From contig NZ_PKMZ01000012.1 of the NCBI RefSeq assembly GCF_002893625.1, positions 1 through 64,000 on the forward strand: 64,000 nt of DNA. The letters are read 5' to 3'. The position numbers and the translations under genes were made by a program. This DNA is from Mangrovicella endophytica. GTDB lineage: Bacteria > Pseudomonadota > Alphaproteobacteria > Rhizobiales > Rhizobiaceae. Shown piece by piece: positions 62,701 to 64,000 of the stretch (its first letter is position 1; each line of letters begins with the position of its first letter). The notes under the pieces are model-generated. The model was not told where the DNA came from, made no database searches, and saw only the letters and a list, made by a program, of their open reading frames with translations.

Positions 62701-64000
62701 GGTCTGCCCCTCGCCCCGTTCCTCAGATCGAAAGCCGCTTCCCTGTTTAGCCGTCACCATTCGCGTACAGCCACTCTGCTGAGCCTGGCCATAAGGCTGA
62801 CGGTCATCCTGACGCTGCATGCGGCCGCGGGGGCCGCCGGCATTCTGCCGCTCCTGCAGTCGCATCTCTCGGATCTTCGGTTCCGCTTCCAGGAGCGTTC
62901 CCCGAGCGGTGAGGTCGTGCTGGTCGACATCGACCCCCGCAGTCTGGCCGAGATCGGGATCTGGCCCTGGCCGCGGACGCTGCACGCCGATCTCGTGCGT
63001 GCCGCGGCGGCAGCCGGCGCGGCTCGGGTCGCCTTCGATATCGACTTCAGTTCCGCGTCTCAGCCAGCGTCCGACGCGGCCTTTGCCAAGGCAATCGACG
63101 AAACCGGGCTCGACACGCTTCTCGCCGCCTTCAAGCAACATGATGCCCAGGGCCAGGACATCGCTTCCATGCCGCTTACCGCCCTTGCGGCCTCCGGCTG
63201 GCCCGCTGTGGTCAACCTGCGTCCGGATGCGGACGGACTGGTTCGGACCTTCCCGGTTGCGGTTGAAATCGGCGGAGAACTCCTTCCCTCGATACCAGCA
63301 GCAATTGCGGGGCTCGACCCGGCGGGGGAGGATGTTTTCGGCATCGACTACTCGATCGATGCGACCAGCGTTCCGCGCATCTCCTATGCCGATCTGATCT
63401 CGAAGCGCGTCGACCCGGCTCTGCTGGCCGGGCGCACGCTGATCGTCGGCGCCAATGCCGTGGAACTGCAGGACCGCTTCACCATCCCCAGGTGGGGGAA
63501 CGTGTCGGGCTCCACCGTTCTTGCCCTGGCCAGCGAGACGCTGCTCCAGGGCCGGGCCCTGCAGCCTGTCGAGCTGCCCTGGGGCGGGCTGGCGATCGCC
63601 GCCATCCTTCTTGTTCCGCTTCTGCGCCGCGCCCGCATCATACCTGGTCTGTGCGGTCTGGCGCTCCTCGGGGTGAGCGCCGAAGCCGCTGCCTTCGTCC
63701 TGCAGGAGAAGGCCTGCATCGCGCTTGTCACCGCGCCGTTTCACGGCCTTCTCGTCTGCATAGCCGGTGAACGCCTGCTGCGTGAACTCGGTATCCGCAA
63801 AGTTCTTGCCTGGGTCGCCGGCATCCAAGCGAGCAACAGCCGCGCCATGCTGGAGCGCGTGGTCGAGGAAGGTTTCGGGGCCGTGGTGATCGTCGACGAC
63901 AAAGGGACCGTCCGGCGCCTCAACGACGAGGCACGCCGCCTATTTGCGATCTCCGTGGGCGCGCAGCTGGAGGCACTGCCCGCTTTGGTCGCCAGGGACT
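62701..64000 (+). CDS. CHASE2-domain sensor protein (3' end outside window; start uncertain)
   Basis: The plus-strand frame directly after the FecR stop codes for a CHASE2 extracellular sensor: helix TLLSLAIRLTVILTLHAAAG, then LRFRFQERSPSGEVVLVDID, then IWPWPRTLHADLVRAAAAAG (the CHASE2 core), further conserved blocks AFDIDFS, GRTLIVGANAVELQDRF, two or three helices at about residues 295-355, and the start of a PAS-like domain (ERVVEEGFGAVVIVDDKGTV). The effector domain lies beyond the window. There is no ATG, GTG or TTG in frame between the FecR stop (62698) and the GTG at 62917, which lies past the first helix. So it starts at CTG, or by some other route. Confidence 0.75.

Noticed and set aside
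61631-62782. A 383-codon frame rich in Val, Ala, Gln and Pro, and a minus-strand poly-Pro frame at 62166-62675
   Set aside because: Both result from reading the Gly-rich repeats of the FecR gene in other frames.
1-64000. CRISPR arrays, insertion sequences, phage genes, integrases
   Set aside because: I looked for regularly spaced repeats, transposase motifs and att-type repeats by the tRNA and found none.

Overview
The window is high-GC chromosomal DNA from an alphaproteobacterium, most likely of the order Hyphomicrobiales (Rhizobiales). The evidence is the set of lineage-typical genes and signals: the cell-cycle regulators GcrA, TrcR (DUF1013) and RcdA (DUF1465); a class I lysyl-tRNA synthetase; a phoR-pstSCAB-phoU-phoB block; a SAM-II riboswitch ahead of metZ; promoter sequences of the EcfG (general stress sigma) type; and cysteine-free L31 and L36 ribosomal proteins. 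I see no insertion sequence, phage, integrase or CRISPR array, so this looks like ordinary core chromosome with a few accessory genes.

Layout. 1-12.6 kb: end of a chemoreceptor gene (cut by the window edge), lysK, an amino-acid-type solute-binding protein diverging from a membrane glycosyltransferase, small stress-type genes (DUF2934, a secreted Thr/Gly-rich protein), a Fe-S protein, an MscS channel and a PAS-GGDEF-EAL protein. 12.6-23.2 kb: an HxlR regulator diverging from an oxidoreductase, tRNA-Gly(CCC), a lipoprotein, dCTP deaminase, riboswitch plus metZ, a CDP-alcohol phosphatidyltransferase, apaG, a D-Ala-D-Ala carboxypeptidase, then hslO, argF and argD on the minus strand. 23.2-32 kb: gcrA behind a promoter region dense in GANTC sites, then the complete phosphate-sensing and uptake block. 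32-40.2 kb: a one-TM protein of unknown function, a GH15 glycosidase overlapping an SDR, a proline-racemase-family protein with altered catalytic positions, and a small membrane-protein operon with an EcfG-like promoter. 40.2-46.2 kb: a TauE/SafE permease, rplS, leuC, trcR, a quinone oxidoreductase, an apparent small RNA with its own terminator, rcdA and rpmE. 46.2-64 kb: an ABC exporter, chrA, a MotA-like/OmpA-like envelope pair, an inositol monophosphatase, efp, a Sel1-repeat protein with a ThiE-like protein, two DUF465 genes, purE-purK, ykgO, a TPR protein, a FecR-domain protein with a huge Gly-rich repeat tail, and the first part of a CHASE2 sensor protein cut by the window end.

How the parts fit. 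The pst-pho genes form one signalling and transport unit: PstSCAB imports phosphate, PhoU links transporter state to PhoR, and PhoB activates the regulon. gcrA, trcR and rcdA are parts of the CtrA-centred cell-cycle network and lie within 22 kb, though not in one operon. The argD-argF-hslO run is a minus-strand operon with an 8-base argF/hslO overlap. The most interesting non-gene signals are the SAM-II riboswitch, the probable small RNA at about 44.94-45.06 kb carrying two anti-Shine-Dalgarno motifs, the EcfG-type promoters, the nested inverted repeat upstream of the riboswitch, and a CHASE2 reading frame with no ordinary start codon. I did not find a clearly new multi-gene system; the best candidates for something undescribed are the small RNA, the Ser/Ala proline-racemase homologue and the 25-residue membrane peptide.
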